From Argopecten irradians (Eukaryota; Mollusca; Bivalvia; Pectinida; Pectinidae), in assembly GCF_041381155.1 (NCBI RefSeq), contig NC_091142.1, positions 26,425,963 through 26,489,962 on the forward strand: a stretch of DNA of 64,000 nucleotides, given 5' to 3'. Position 1 is the stretch's first letter. Each line of letters begins with the position of its first letter. The notes beneath the pieces are model-generated. The model was not told the DNA's origin, did no database searches, and worked only from the letters and a program-made list of their open reading frames with translations. A program made the position numbers and the translations under genes. This document shows positions 53,083 through 64,000 of this stretch, piece after piece.

Positions 53083-56000
53083 ATACTGACTTCGAGGGTC
53101 GGAATTCAGTAGAAGAGGTGGAGAGACCCACAGATATTGTTGTGAGCAGCATAAATAATGATGATCACACCGGTTTGTTTGTTTGTGCACAAATTAAAGA
53201 CTTTGCACTTCCGCTACTAGTGGATACAGGTGCAACTGTAACCATTCTAAGCAATAACTGCTTCCAAAAATTGGGTATAAAGAACTCCAATGTAGAACCG
53301 GTCAAATTAAATTTGATAACCGCTACTGGAGATAAAACACCATTTATTGGAAAATGTAAGCTTGTTATTGGCTTAGGGAAACAGAAGTTGTTACAAGAAG
53401 TCTTGATAGCAGACATTAAACAACAGGGGATCATAGGTTTAGATTTTCTGACCACGCATTCTATTGATATCTTATTAAACAAGAATTGCTTGAAAATAGA
53501 AGGAGATGAAATTCAATGTTTCCGATATCAAGCTGAAGCAGCAAAGCCAGCTTGTTGTAGAGTCTCATTATCAGAGGATATTATAATACCTCCAAATTGT
53601 GAGATGATTGTTACTGGAAAATTTAATGATCCAATTTGTAGACAAAATACAGCTGTTATAGAGCCTTCACCAGGATTCATGTCAAAACATGAGGTGTTAG
53701 TGGCCAAAGCTGTTGTAAACCCTAGTATGGGTTATGTCCCTTTGAGAATTCTGAACTTTAGCGATAATGAACGCAAAGTGTATAAGAATTCTGTGGTGGC
53801 GACTATAGATACTATTGATGAAATTGTGGATCAAAAGCACGAGAATGTGCAAGTTAATGAAGTCACTGTGGGGAAACCACAAACTCATATTATTCCGGAA
53901 CATTTGAAGTCCCTCTATGAGCAATCTTGTGAATATCTGAATGAGAATCAAAGTGGTCAATTAAAAGAATTACTTATAAAGTACAAAGATAGTTTCTCAA
54001 AATCATCCCATGATTTGGGTATGACAGATCTTGCTGAACACAAAATAAATACTGGCTCAACTCCACCTATCCAACAACCGCCTAGGCGGGTTCCTCTAGC
54101 ATTGGTTAAGGAGGTTGAGAAAGAGATAGAAGAAATGGCACAAAAAGGGGTAATTGAACCTTCCGATAGTCCATGGAGAACTCCAGTGGTCTTAATACGG
54201 AAAAAGGATTCTAGCCTAAGATTTTGCCTAGACTATAGGAAATTGAATGATGCAACTATCAAAGATAGTCATCAAATTCCTAGGATTGATAGTACTCTTG
54301 ATTCACTATCAGGTCACAACTGGTTTTCAACCATTGACCTCAAAAGTGGCTACTGGCAAGTTAAGGTAGCATCTGAAGATCGACCCAAAACAGCATTTTC
54401 CATACCAGGGGGAGGACTTTGGCAATTTGTATCAATGCCATTTGGTCTTTGTAATGCCCCAGCAACCTTTGAAAGGTTAATGGAAAAAGTACTTATTCAT
54501 CTTTCCCATGATATTTGCATGGTGTATTTGGATGATATAATAGTACTAGCCAAGACATTTGATGAACACATCAATAACCTTGACAAAGTGTTTGGGAGGC
54601 TTCAGGAAGCTAATCTTAAGATGCATGCTAAGAAATGTTTCCTATGTAAGAAACAGGTTTCATTTTTTGGGCCACATTGTTAGTGAAGAGGGTATCTCTA
54701 CCGATCCAGAAAAGATAGAGTCAGTCAAAAATTGGCCTATTCCTAATTCTGTTAAAAAGGTGAGACAATTCTTAGGGCTATGCTCCTACTATAGGAAGTT
54801 TGTCCAAGGATTTGCTACCATAGCTAAACCACTACATAAGTTGACGGAGCAGTACCAAAGGTTTACCTGGTCCTTGGATTGTCAAAGTGCCTTTGACACA
54901 TTGAAACGGGCATTGACAAGCTCGCCGATACTGGCATATCCAAGGTCTGAAGGTGAATTCATACTGGATACAGATGCTTCTGACTCAGGTTTAGGTGCAG
55001 TCCTCTCTCAGCTACAAGATGGGAAAGAGAAGGTCATATGTTACTATAGTAAAATGTTCAGCAGATCTGAGAGAAAATATTGTGTGACACGTAGAGAATT
55101 ACTGGCAATAGTAAACTCTATTAAACAATTTCACCACTATCTTTATGGGCAATATTTCTTGGTCAGAAGTGATCATGGCGCCCTTACTTGGTTGATCAAT
55201 TTTAAAAACCCTGAAGGACAAATGGCTAGATGGTTTGAATTATTATCTGCTTATCAATTTAAAATTGAATATAGAGCAGGTAAAGCTCATGGCAATGCTG
55301 ATGCCTTATCTAGGAGACCTTGTTTAGAGAGAAATTGTAGCCATTGTGATAAAGCAGAACAAAGGTATGATAATAAAACCTGTTCTGATGAGGCTACAGA
55401 TACTATTTGTAGAGTTACAACAAGATCTCATAAAACAAACCATGCCAATGACTCTAGGGGAGACAACTCTCCAATGTCAAGATCCAAGGGTTCTGATCCA
55501 AACCAAGATATGTCTGATATACCCAAAGCAGCAGCTAAGGGTTCCACACCGGGACATCCGGATGTATCTGAAACAGGAGAAAAGACTATTAATCTCCTAC
55601 AAATTAAAGATAGTCAGAAAAATGATCCAGTCCTTAAAATTGTATGGAACTGGGTTAAACGTGGGGAAAGACCTAAATGGCCTGATATATCTCATTTAGG
55701 TGAGAGCACCAAGTTTTATTGGATGCGATTTGATTCCCTCACTATAAGAGATGACATATTATGTCACAAATGGGAAACCATCCAAGGGGGACAACCCTTG
55801 TACCAAATGGTTATACCCAAATCCCTAACAGACTATGTGATGAAGCAGTTACACAATAGTGTGACTGGAGGTCATTTAGGGAGTAAGAAAACACTCTCAA
55901 AAGTGAGAGAGCGATATTTCTGGGACAGAATGTCGAGAGATATCAAACAGTGGATTAAAAGCTGTGACAAATGTGCAGCTAGAAAAACACCACCAAAATG

Positions 56001-56905
56001 GCCGAAGGGTCCATTACATACATACAATGTGGGTCTCCCTATGGAGAGATGGGCCATTGATGTATTGGGACCATTGCCTTTAAGCAATAAGGGGAATTCT
56101 TATCTCCTAGTAGTAGCAGATTACTTTACTAAATGGGTTGAGGCAATACCCATGCGTAATCAGAAAGCTACAACAGTTGCACAAAAATTCATAGATAGAA
56201 TTGTCACCATTTTCGGTGTGCCTATGCAACTTCACTCTGATCAAGGGACAAACTTTGAATCAGATGTATTCCAAGAAATGTGTAGAATCTTGGGAATTGA
56301 GAAGACTCGAACCACACCATATAGACCGCAGTCTGATGGAATGGTTGAACGAGCCAACAGAACAATTGGAAATATGCTCTCCTCATTTGTGGCAGAGAAT
56401 TTAAGGGACTGGGATGAACACATTAACTTACTCATGATGGCTTACAGGTCATCTTCTCATGAAAGCACCGGGGTCTCGCCTTGTGAGATGGTGTTTGGTC
56501 GTAACATAAATCTTCCTGTTGATCTTGTTCGGGCACGGGTTGTACCTGAAATGAACACGTGTACTAATTACACAACAACACTAAGGAAGCAAATGGATAA
56601 AATTCATGAGTTTGCTAGAGATAAAATTACACTCTCAACAAACAAAATGAAACTTGAACATGACCGAAACACTCAACTCAATCAATTCAAAAGAGGTGAT
56701 CCAGTTTGGCGTTACAAATCCTAAAAAAAGTGGTATTGGCTCCAAATTACGGTGCTCATGGGAAGGTCCATATGTCGTTATTGAGAAAATAAATGATGTG
56801 GTGTATAAAATCCAAAAATCTCCAAAGTCAAGACCTAAGGTAGTTCATCACAATTACTTGAAATCATATGAGGGTGATGAAAAACCAAAATGGCTCAAGA
56901 ATTAG
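53077..56905 (+). pseudogene. Pol polyprotein (PR-RT-RH-IN) with two frameshifts
   Basis: Segment 1 (to 54,683): aspartic protease LLVDTGATVTIL, then RT with RFCLDYRKLNDAT, FGLCNAPATFERLM and catalytic YLDDIIVLAKT. A sixth T in the run at 54,663-54,668 shifts the frame. Segment 2 (to 56,724): end of RT (FLGHIVSEEGISTDPEKIE, VRQFLGLCSYYRKFV), RNase H (FILDTDASDSGLGAVLSQ), integrase zinc motif (HNSVTGGHLGSKK, CDKCAARK) and the D-D-E core at AIDVLGPLP, HSDQGTNFES and MVERANRTIGNM. A single extra base near 56,720 shifts it again. Segment 3 (to 56,905) is the end of integrase (SWEGPYVVIEKINDVVYKIQ, VVHHNYLKSYEG). The protein would mature Gag, copy RNA to cDNA and integrate it. Both lesions are single-base, so the loss is recent, or they are sequence errors. 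There is no separate pol start codon; expression would use the -1 slip. Confidence 0.9.
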
Positions 56906-56921
56906 GAGAATAGTCCTTTAA

Positions 56922-57158
56922 ATAAATGTAGACTGTTGTCTAAATTACTATTCCAATTATTGTTCTGTCTCAGCGATATCTGAACAATATAATTGCACTT
57001 TCTCTGCAATATGGATTTTGGAAAGAAGTCGTAAAACAGTATACCAGTGTACCACCTGTAAAGCTACCTTCGGAAGACGGGATGACAGGATACAAGCACC
57101 AGGCTACACCAGGGGATATGGAACTCAATGGACGTGTCCGGACGCCAGGAAATTCCAG
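56922..57158 (+). CDS. Small open frame after pol with CxxC motif
   Basis: 79 open codons with no good ATG. The last half reads ERSRKTVYQCTTCKATFGRR, resembling the first half of a C2H2 finger, but no paired histidines follow. It may be an accessory 3' ORF remnant of the Gypsy element or chance. Confidence 0.3.
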
Positions 57159-57341
57159 TGAAGGAAGTGAACTGTGGAAAACATGAACAATTATTCAATA
57201 ATTATTGAATTATATCAAGATATTAAAGTGAATAGTCGGGCAAAGGAAACCAGTCTAAATGCGTTCTTTGGCCTTCCAAAAGTCATTGTATGCCATAATG
57301 ATGGTCAAGTTCTGCTTACGGTGTCCAGTTTTGACCATTGA

Positions 57342-57704
57342 AATTTTGGGGAAGCCCCGTGTAAATTTAGCACAGTTCTAAATTATAAATTCGCCAAACT
57401 CTTTGAAAACGAGGCTGCGTGGAAATGTCAACATGGACATGTGTTTCTCAGTCGTGTCGGTTTCGTTTCGTGTGATAAACCACTAATGCGGTATGCAAAT
57501 TGTCGTTTTGAGATGATACATTTGATGCAAATGAAGTATTCTTACATTAATGACAATGCTTTGCAATCATTTTTCGATAAAAGCATCTTGTACATGGAAA
57601 TCGACACAAATATTCGGCCGATGCAGAGATGGGGCCCCGGCAAGGGGCAATTATTGCAGCATCGCATTCGTCGTATTTTACATCAACCGAATCATGAAGG
57701 TTAA
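57342..57704 (+). CDS. Unassigned open segment, possible host exon
   Basis: 121 codons open after a TGA, with a balanced protein-like composition and several cysteines and aromatics (for example AAWKCQHGHVFLSRVGFVSC and YMEIDTNIRPMQRWGPGKG), ending in TAA. No start codon near its 5' end, so if real it is an exon. I recognise no family. It could also be residual sequence of a mobile element. Confidence 0.3.
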   Translation, partial: NFGEAPCKFSTVLNYKFAKLFENEAAWKCQHGHVFLSRVGFVSCDKPLMRYANCRFEMIHLMQMKYSYINDNALQSFFDKSILYMEIDTNIRPMQRWGPGKGQLLQHRIRRILHQPNHEG

Positions 57705-60370
57705 ATACAAATAATCGTAACATAATTTCCCATTTAAAACCATACGAAAACGTTCCATAGAACGTCCATGCATGTAGCTGTCAAAGATGTGAAAATAAAT
57801 TAGCTCATACATAAATATTTTACAAGTACAATATATGTGTTCAATTATTCGTGTAGTTTTTTGCAGAGATTTAATTAAATTATCTATGTCTCTGGTTGTT
57901 TTTTTTTTTTTTTTTTTTTGTAAACAATATTTGAGTTCTGGAGAGAGATGACATGAATGTCCAGCTGGAAGGAAAGAAACTTTTATGATGTATATGTATC
58001 GTACAATGTATATATGTAAACGTACATTCCATGTAGCTGCTATAGAATTACAACTAGGAAATTCTCTCAAACATTGATAATATTTAATTCTTCACATTCA
58101 TGTAGGCCTATGCTGTGAGAATTAACACATCATATATATTTCCAGAAAACATATAGGCCTACATGTATGTTACTTTCCTTTTCTGTTGTTTCCTGTTCTT
58201 TTTTGTGCTCTGGAGAAAAAGATGATTGAGTTGAAGAAAAGTAATTAATTAAGAGAAATGTGTACCACAGTACTTTGTCTGTAGCCGAGGGGTTCTATAC
58301 TGTTTTAATAGTCCAGTAATTAATAATTAAATTGAAAATTTCAAAATTAAGATGAAATTGTAAATTCCATTTTTGAATGAAGTGGTTCCCCTCCTTTGAG
58401 AGTACACAGTGTGTATACCCTTTTTGGTTTTTAGGAATAATACCTGAATAGGAACCTGAAATAACATGACAATCAATCAGGTATGTGTGTGTTGGGGAGT
58501 GGGGGTGGGGGTGGGGGGCTAAAAGACAGAAGAATCATGAGGTTGGGAAGTTGTAACTTGAGTGGGGGGTTGAAATATAGAAGAAATAGCTACAGATAAC
58601 TGGAAGTGGAAGGGTGCTTTATCATTGATCTGGTCATTGCATATTTGGGGTTTACATGGCTTTTTTTGGTTATTTAGTCTCATTGATTTTGGAGCAACTT
58701 TGAATCCATATGGTACTGTATATCTTTCTTTTTTCCATGTGTAGCTATTTCTTCTGTATTTCACCCTCCGCCCAAGTCACAACTTCCCAATAGGTACCAC
58801 TTTTTTGTTTAGAACTCAAATCAAATACAGATGTACATAGTACTACATACTACATTTTAGTCTATGTGTTTGTAATCACTGTTACTACAGTATTAATACA
58901 TAAATGGTCTATGTACAAGTTACACATAGATAATAAATGTGAAATTTGGTTCAGACAAAACGATTTTTAACATTTCAGATAACATGCTAGTTTTATGCTT
59001 TTATTTATATGTTGAGTCTACTCTCTTGTAAAGTAGAATTTAGAAATCCTAAGACAATGGTATCTATATTGCTATATGTAAAAAAAAAATCCTTATATTT
59101 TAAAAGTAATTGAAAAGCTATCTCACAAGCCCTGACAAACAAATGGGCAGGCATATGGATTCAAGAATTATAATCACTGGATCTAGAGGACTAATATAAA
59201 CAAATATTTCTACAAAGTTAAACAATGAAAAAGTATTGCATCATAATTTTATTTAATGATTACAGTTGAAAGGAACATTTAATAAATTAATACTGTTTAA
59301 ATGTTCTGTTCATGATCTTCTAGGTCCATATTGGAAAAGTTTACTTTCAAGAGCACTCAAATCAACATTCTTCAGTCTTCATAATTATGATGCTAATTGT
59401 ATGTATATGTATACATACACTTGTATACAGGTCCAAGGGATGAACTTTCTGTATTCATGTCACTATGCATGCATGGTGCCTGAAAAAAAGAACCAACAAT
59501 TTTTTTATATCTGTTGAATATGACAAAAATTGAAATGATCAATTTCAAATATATATAAATGAATAAATGTAGGTTCATTATGCATATATTCTACAGTTTT
59601 TCTTTTTATTTTTATTTTAGAGAAAACATTTTATAAGTTGTGAATGTGTCACTGATGCATTTGATAGAATCAAATATTGTTTCAAAAAAGATACAAAATT
59701 CATTATCTATAGTTCCAACAAAAATTCAGAATAATTATAAATGATACATGGCTGCAGTACATTTCAACTCTGTAAAGTTTGTCATATACACATGAACCAG
59801 GTACAGTTGTAATAAATATACAAACACTATTTATTATTATGACCAGAAATAATACTGTATATGTCCTCCAAATATATCTAAAGAACAAGATAAAACCTAC
59901 ATGTACATATGTATATGTGTATATCAGAACATATACAATACAATTTTACCAATTAACCTACAATGTAAATCCTATATACAATGTATGTGTATAACACTAC
60001 CAGAACATGTACAGAACAAAAATTTACAAATTAAAAATCTATAAATATATACATCAGAACTGTATGAATTGAACGGTAGCATAATATTATAGATTAATTG
60101 AAACAAATCTTAGCTTGATAATGCACTAGCGGTTACATTCTAACTGTACATGCATTACAACGGTACATTTTATAAATATACAGGGCATTCATTACCCCTA
60201 AAGAGGCCCCACGAAAGAACCGCTATTTACCCCAGGGTTACGTTTTACGCGATTGGGGAACAGGTATGAAACATGTGACCATATGTGACCACTCATTTAT
60301 GAAAAAATACTGCTAGGGACTATTTACATAATGATCAAAATACGAAGACTCACTCACTATCAGCTGAGCA
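57705..60370. other. AT-rich non-coding DNA with simple repeats
   Basis: Poly(T) run of about 22 at 57,899-57,920; a GGGGGTGGGGG-type G-rich run at 58,496-58,520; TATATG and ACATGTA words throughout. Open frames lack domains. Confidence 0.5.
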
Positions 60371-60382
60371 GGGAGTACCGGG

Positions 60383-60614
60383 TAACGTCACCGTACCACA
60401 TTTGGTACAAATTTGACATATTTTTTTGCGATATTTTTAATATGCATTCCTTGTGATTCAATGTTTGTCAGTTTCTGACAAGGACTGCCTCTGGGGTGTA
60501 CGTCCACAATAAAAAAAATTATCGTCGTAACTGCAAGCTAAAAATAGACCGGTTTTATTCCTCACTACGTCACTTCCGGTTTTGATACAGCGAGCGGACC
60601 CCTTTTGGTACACG
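60383..60614 (-). repeat. Inverted GTACCAAA motif pair, left site
   Basis: Contains TAACGTCACCGTACCACATT (60,383 on) and GACCCCTTTTGGTAC (60,597-60,611), the reverse complements of words found at 63,882-63,924. The left pair is about 190 bp apart, the right pair only 2 bp apart. The neighbourhood is more CpG-rich than its surroundings and could be a promoter. Confidence 0.55.
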
Positions 60615-60639
60615 GGACGTTTTGCTTTGAGATTCTCGA

Positions 60640-63400
60640 TTTATATGCTGAAATTTTAATTTATGCACTTTGATGGAAAGGTATGGTATTCATTCATCAT
60701 TCTGTGTGACTGTCTTTGATATTTACCGACGATTATTTAAAAAGTACCGCCATTCAAAACACTACCTAATCTGGCGAGTCATTTCCCGTATTTTTCAGTG
60801 AAATTGAAAGACGGTTTGGTGTTACAATTGAAATATGAGGAATATCCACTACACTTCTTCATATAAACTGATTTAAAATAGAACATACCTGTTTCAGAAT
60901 ATTCTGCAATCTATAATCCCGGTAAATACCAATTTTCAAAACTTTTTAAAATATGTTATCAAAACGAAACAAGCACCTGCTCATTTGCATATAAAATTTG
61001 AAATAACATGCCTAAACAGTCCATATTATAACTAGGCCTATACTATAGATCTATCCAGTATCCATTCTCCAAATGAAGCATTAGAAATAAAGCAAATAGA
61101 ACATAATTATAAGATATGGTATCTGGTTTTATAAGATTTTATTAATTGTACCATGTAGTGTACATTACATATTGTGAAAAAAGAGCTTGTTCAGAACTGT
61201 TTGTATGTAAAATGTATATAACCTTATAATGTGCATGTATTTAATTTGATAAGACTTCATTTAGCCCTCAATACACAGCTAATGCATAATAGTACATACT
61301 TGCTGAAAATCTTGTTATGCAACTGTATCATGAGGTTGAAGAACTTGTTAATAAATGTTATTTATATGAAAAATTAAACAAAATCATAGATAGATACATG
61401 TAGGTATATTGGGTAATTAAAAATGTTTTTGTGTATTATGTATGTATGATATTTAGAAATAATTTTATAAATTACAATACAAAATGAATTTATACACTCT
61501 TCTGTTTTAATTTTTTACAACTCAATTTTGTTATAATCTTCCATTTTTTTATTTTTAAAAGGTTTGCATTACAAAACATTACATATTTAAATTTTCCCAT
61601 ATTAATTTATTAAGAGGATTCAAATACATGTGATTCATGTATAATTATTTTATAGCATATATAGATATTTTTATGGTAAAACAAATACCATTCTATTCAA
61701 TTACTGGGTATATAAATCACCAATGACTAGATATCCTTCCTTCTGTTAACTTATGACATGTAATTAATTATCTACATGTAAATCATTTTTTACCTGGGAG
61801 TTTATCTGTAAAATGGTAAAATTATACAGGGAATGATATATATAAATATATCCTGTCCATTTTTACTGGAAGACCACAAATAAGAGGTTAAGAAAAGTCC
61901 TCATAATGGTCATGTCAATGCAATAATATTGTATTTTTACCTGTACATGGTGCATTTTGTTCCCTATAGAACAAAGATACCCTATAATCAATAGCTCTGT
62001 ACCTGGTATAATTTTTCATGTCTAATTTTCTATTTTGTTTATGTTGCAGGTATGGAAACCCCCATAATATAAGAAGAATTTCTTGAGGCTACACATACCT
62101 TTTCTATATGTAAAAACCAGACAGTATTAAATTCATGGAAACCATAATATTTTTTTTTATTTCCTGAGTTTATCATCTGTTACAAAATTTCTTTTGTTCA
62201 TTGGAAAACTGCAGCATTCAGCATTTAGCACAATAATTTTGGAACATATTGCCATATGCAAACCTATATGAAGACGTGAATGTCTCAGAAAATGGTTTTT
62301 ACTGTGAAATTAAGTATGATTTTAAAGAAAAAAGATCTAGTTTATAACTGGAATTGCCCTAATTATGCTTGTTAATTTTCAGTAAATACATTACAGCACT
62401 CATTAATATATCAATTTGTTCTTTCTTTAAAGTTATAATACTGGGAATCACAATATAGAGTATGCATGGTAATAGTATAGGTACAGGCAATATATACCTG
62501 GTACAAATACATGCAGGTACACTGTATAATTGCATATTAAGTTCATTAGTGGATAAAAATGGATGCAATAGGGCCTAAGGAGGTAGTACAGTTTCATTTA
62601 AACACAACAATACTGAACACACAATTACAATTCTTACAATATCTTCTTACAAGTTACAGATGAAAATAAATGATCCACGTTTGTTCAATTCAGGATCACT
62701 TGCAATTGGAATATGAATTATCTATACATGTATGTGTATACATGGCCTCACATTGATATTAGTTTTGATGCTATGCACTGACCATATTTTGGTTGGTATA
62801 TCAATATTGATTCCTAAACACAGTTTTCAGAAATGCAGAATTTGTCATACCTGTTTAAGAATTTTTATATCTATATATTATATTTTATAACATTGCAACT
62901 TTAAATCAAGAATACAACTACCTTTTTAATGTAAATAGAAAAGATGTAGAGAGAGAATAAATGAAATATTTGTGAGCAATGTCTTCTATATAATGAAAGA
63001 TCTAGGATGTACATGTAAGTTCAATGTTATATTTTTTCCATGACTGCATGTGACATTAAATCCCCATGGTGATTCTCAACACTGATCCAGTTTATTGCTG
63101 TTTTTGTGTAATGAACTCTATTAACAATGAAATAGTATTTGCCTGCAAATCTGGATTAAGTCATTTTATAATTTTGAGGAACCACTTTAAAAAAATCTAC
63201 TGAGATACTGCTTACATTAAGTTACATGTATCTGTACTGAGTACATTTGTATGTCATTGTCTTGGGGAAATGTCAATGGTCTGTTGTTTGATTATCTCAT
63301 TTTATTTAAGACAAAAAATCATATGGTGTACATGTAGGTTATCTTACAATCTTAATGATTAATAGACAGAAAGTAATAATTGACACCAACACATAATACA
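60640..63400. other. AT-rich non-coding DNA
   Basis: Long AT-rich stretch between the two motif sites. No exon, domain or clear repeat recognised. Confidence 0.5.
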
Positions 63401-63419
63401 TATCCTTGCTATAAATCCG

Positions 63420-63880
63420 GATCTCATTAAACCCCCAACTGAGCACCTGGCCTGGTAGATCGTTTTAGTCAGCAACGTTGAGGCATGCGCATTGGTAGTA
63501 AAAACAAAAATGGCGAAGCGGGATTTTTGAATTGCGGTGTTACACTAAGAAAAGTGGCGTATCTGCGCTAATAAAAGAGGTATCGTTATGAAAATGATAT
63601 CCGAAGAATTTTAGTGATATAGAGATTTATTTAATGCGTTTACTTTAGATGAAAACGGATAACAATGTAGCATAAAATAGCCGTCGAATGGCTCAACGGC
63701 ACCCACTGCTAACATTTACGGCCATTTCGCCCATTTCGATGTAGGCGTATAGGAATATAATCTAGACGATCGAAGTCAAATTTGAGCTTAAATTGTCATT
63801 TTATACTTGTATTTTCATATCACAATAGTATAAATAACAAAACACAGTAACTAGGATTTTAGAGGGGAAAACCCTAATTT
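63420..63880. other. CpG-richer segment, possible promoter
   Basis: Contains AAAAATGGCGAAGCGGGATT and CGGCACCCACTGC. The ATG frame stops after six codons, so no protein start is supported. Confidence 0.25.
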
Positions 63881-63881
63881 T

Positions 63882-63924
63882 GTACCAAAAGGGGTCGTGT
63901 ACCAAATGGGGTACGGTGACGTTA
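63882..63924 (+). repeat. Inverted GTACCAAA motif pair, right site
   Basis: GTACCAAAAGGGGTC directly followed by GTGTACCAAATGGGGTACGG and TGACGTTA. The first word is an exact reverse complement of 60,597-60,611; the second matches 60,383-60,408 with one mismatch. Confidence 0.6.
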
Positions 63925-64000
63925 GTAGGCCTAGGTACGTACAGTAGCGGTCCGGAGCCGCGTGCTCGTTTGAACTGTTCTCTTCACTATAACAAGTTGT

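Larger units (their letters stand above)
51492..57180 (+). mobile_element. Gypsy-type LTR retrotransposon interior
   Basis: Order: primer-binding site, gag, then pol with protease, RT, RNase H and integrase, the Gypsy (Metaviridae) order. Domain wording is closest to pol proteins annotated as transposon 412/mag-like. Integrity is high apart from two single-base shifts in pol (54,663-54,668 and about 56,719-56,721). No 3' LTR was recognised after pol, so the copy is 3'-incomplete or its LTR has diverged or been lost. No envelope gene was seen. Confidence 0.85.

Noticed and set aside
53165..53482. Minus-strand ORF inside pol
   Set aside because: Shadow of the protease-RT coding region.

Overview
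The window is animal nuclear DNA, most likely from a bivalve mollusc. It is AT-rich and gene-poor, with long introns, dense interspersed repeats and frequent ACATGTA words. Its three recognisable host-type modules are two perlucin-like C-type lectins and one domain of the invertebrate 'short-chain collagen C4-like' family. The species cannot be named from the sequence. Nothing looks bacterial, and no rRNA, CRISPR array or intact tRNA gene was seen.

Layout. 1-10.4 kb is repeat-rich non-coding DNA: a motif block shared with the upstream region of the second lectin, bivalve-type interspersed repeats in both orientations, several near-perfect palindromes, and a diverged direct duplication (about 4.76-6.96 kb against 8.82-10.05 kb) directly upstream of the first lectin. 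Lectin 1 lies on the + strand, with four exons between 10,462 and 15,278. Four C4-like exons follow on the same strand (16,458-21,181). They have no signal-peptide exon of their own, and the lectin donor and the C4 acceptor are in the same intron phase, so a lectin-C4 fusion gene is possible. Lectin 2 is a complete five-exon gene (23,819-27,656) with the same exon lengths and phases in its core.

28-46 kb is a repeat graveyard. It holds a tandem repeat ending in a GACAGACGG-type tail, two short LINE scraps, a degraded minus-strand LINE interrupted by an 820-bp DNA insertion (30.8-34.2 kb), a nearly intact minus-strand LINE ORF of 1121 codons (35.4-38.7 kb), a plus-strand LINE remnant (39.6-40.7 kb), the 3' part of another LINE (44.2-45.2 kb), and four copies of a short repeat in alternating orientation.

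47-57.2 kb holds a Gypsy-type LTR retrotransposon: probable 5' LTR, tRNA-Leu primer-binding site, gag, and a pol with protease, RT, RNase H and integrase. Two single-base frameshifts break pol, and gag appears to be joined to pol by a -1 slip at GGGAAAC. Its 5' LTR seems to be split by a 3.73-kb fold-back element with 626-bp, nearly identical inverted arms and a CTAG target duplication. The arms themselves look like LTRs pointing at each other.

57.2-64 kb has no recognisable gene apart from one unassigned open segment. It is AT-rich DNA with simple repeats and a pair of inverted GTACCAAA-type motifs.

How the genes fit together: the lectins are predicted secreted sugar-binding proteins of the perlucin/immune lectin type, and the C4-like domain is also typical of secreted invertebrate proteins, so the 10-28 kb interval reads as a small secreted-protein cluster shaped by segmental duplication. 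Everything else is mobile-element sequence or unassigned DNA. Exon boundaries were assigned by eye from splice consensus and phase, without transcript data.
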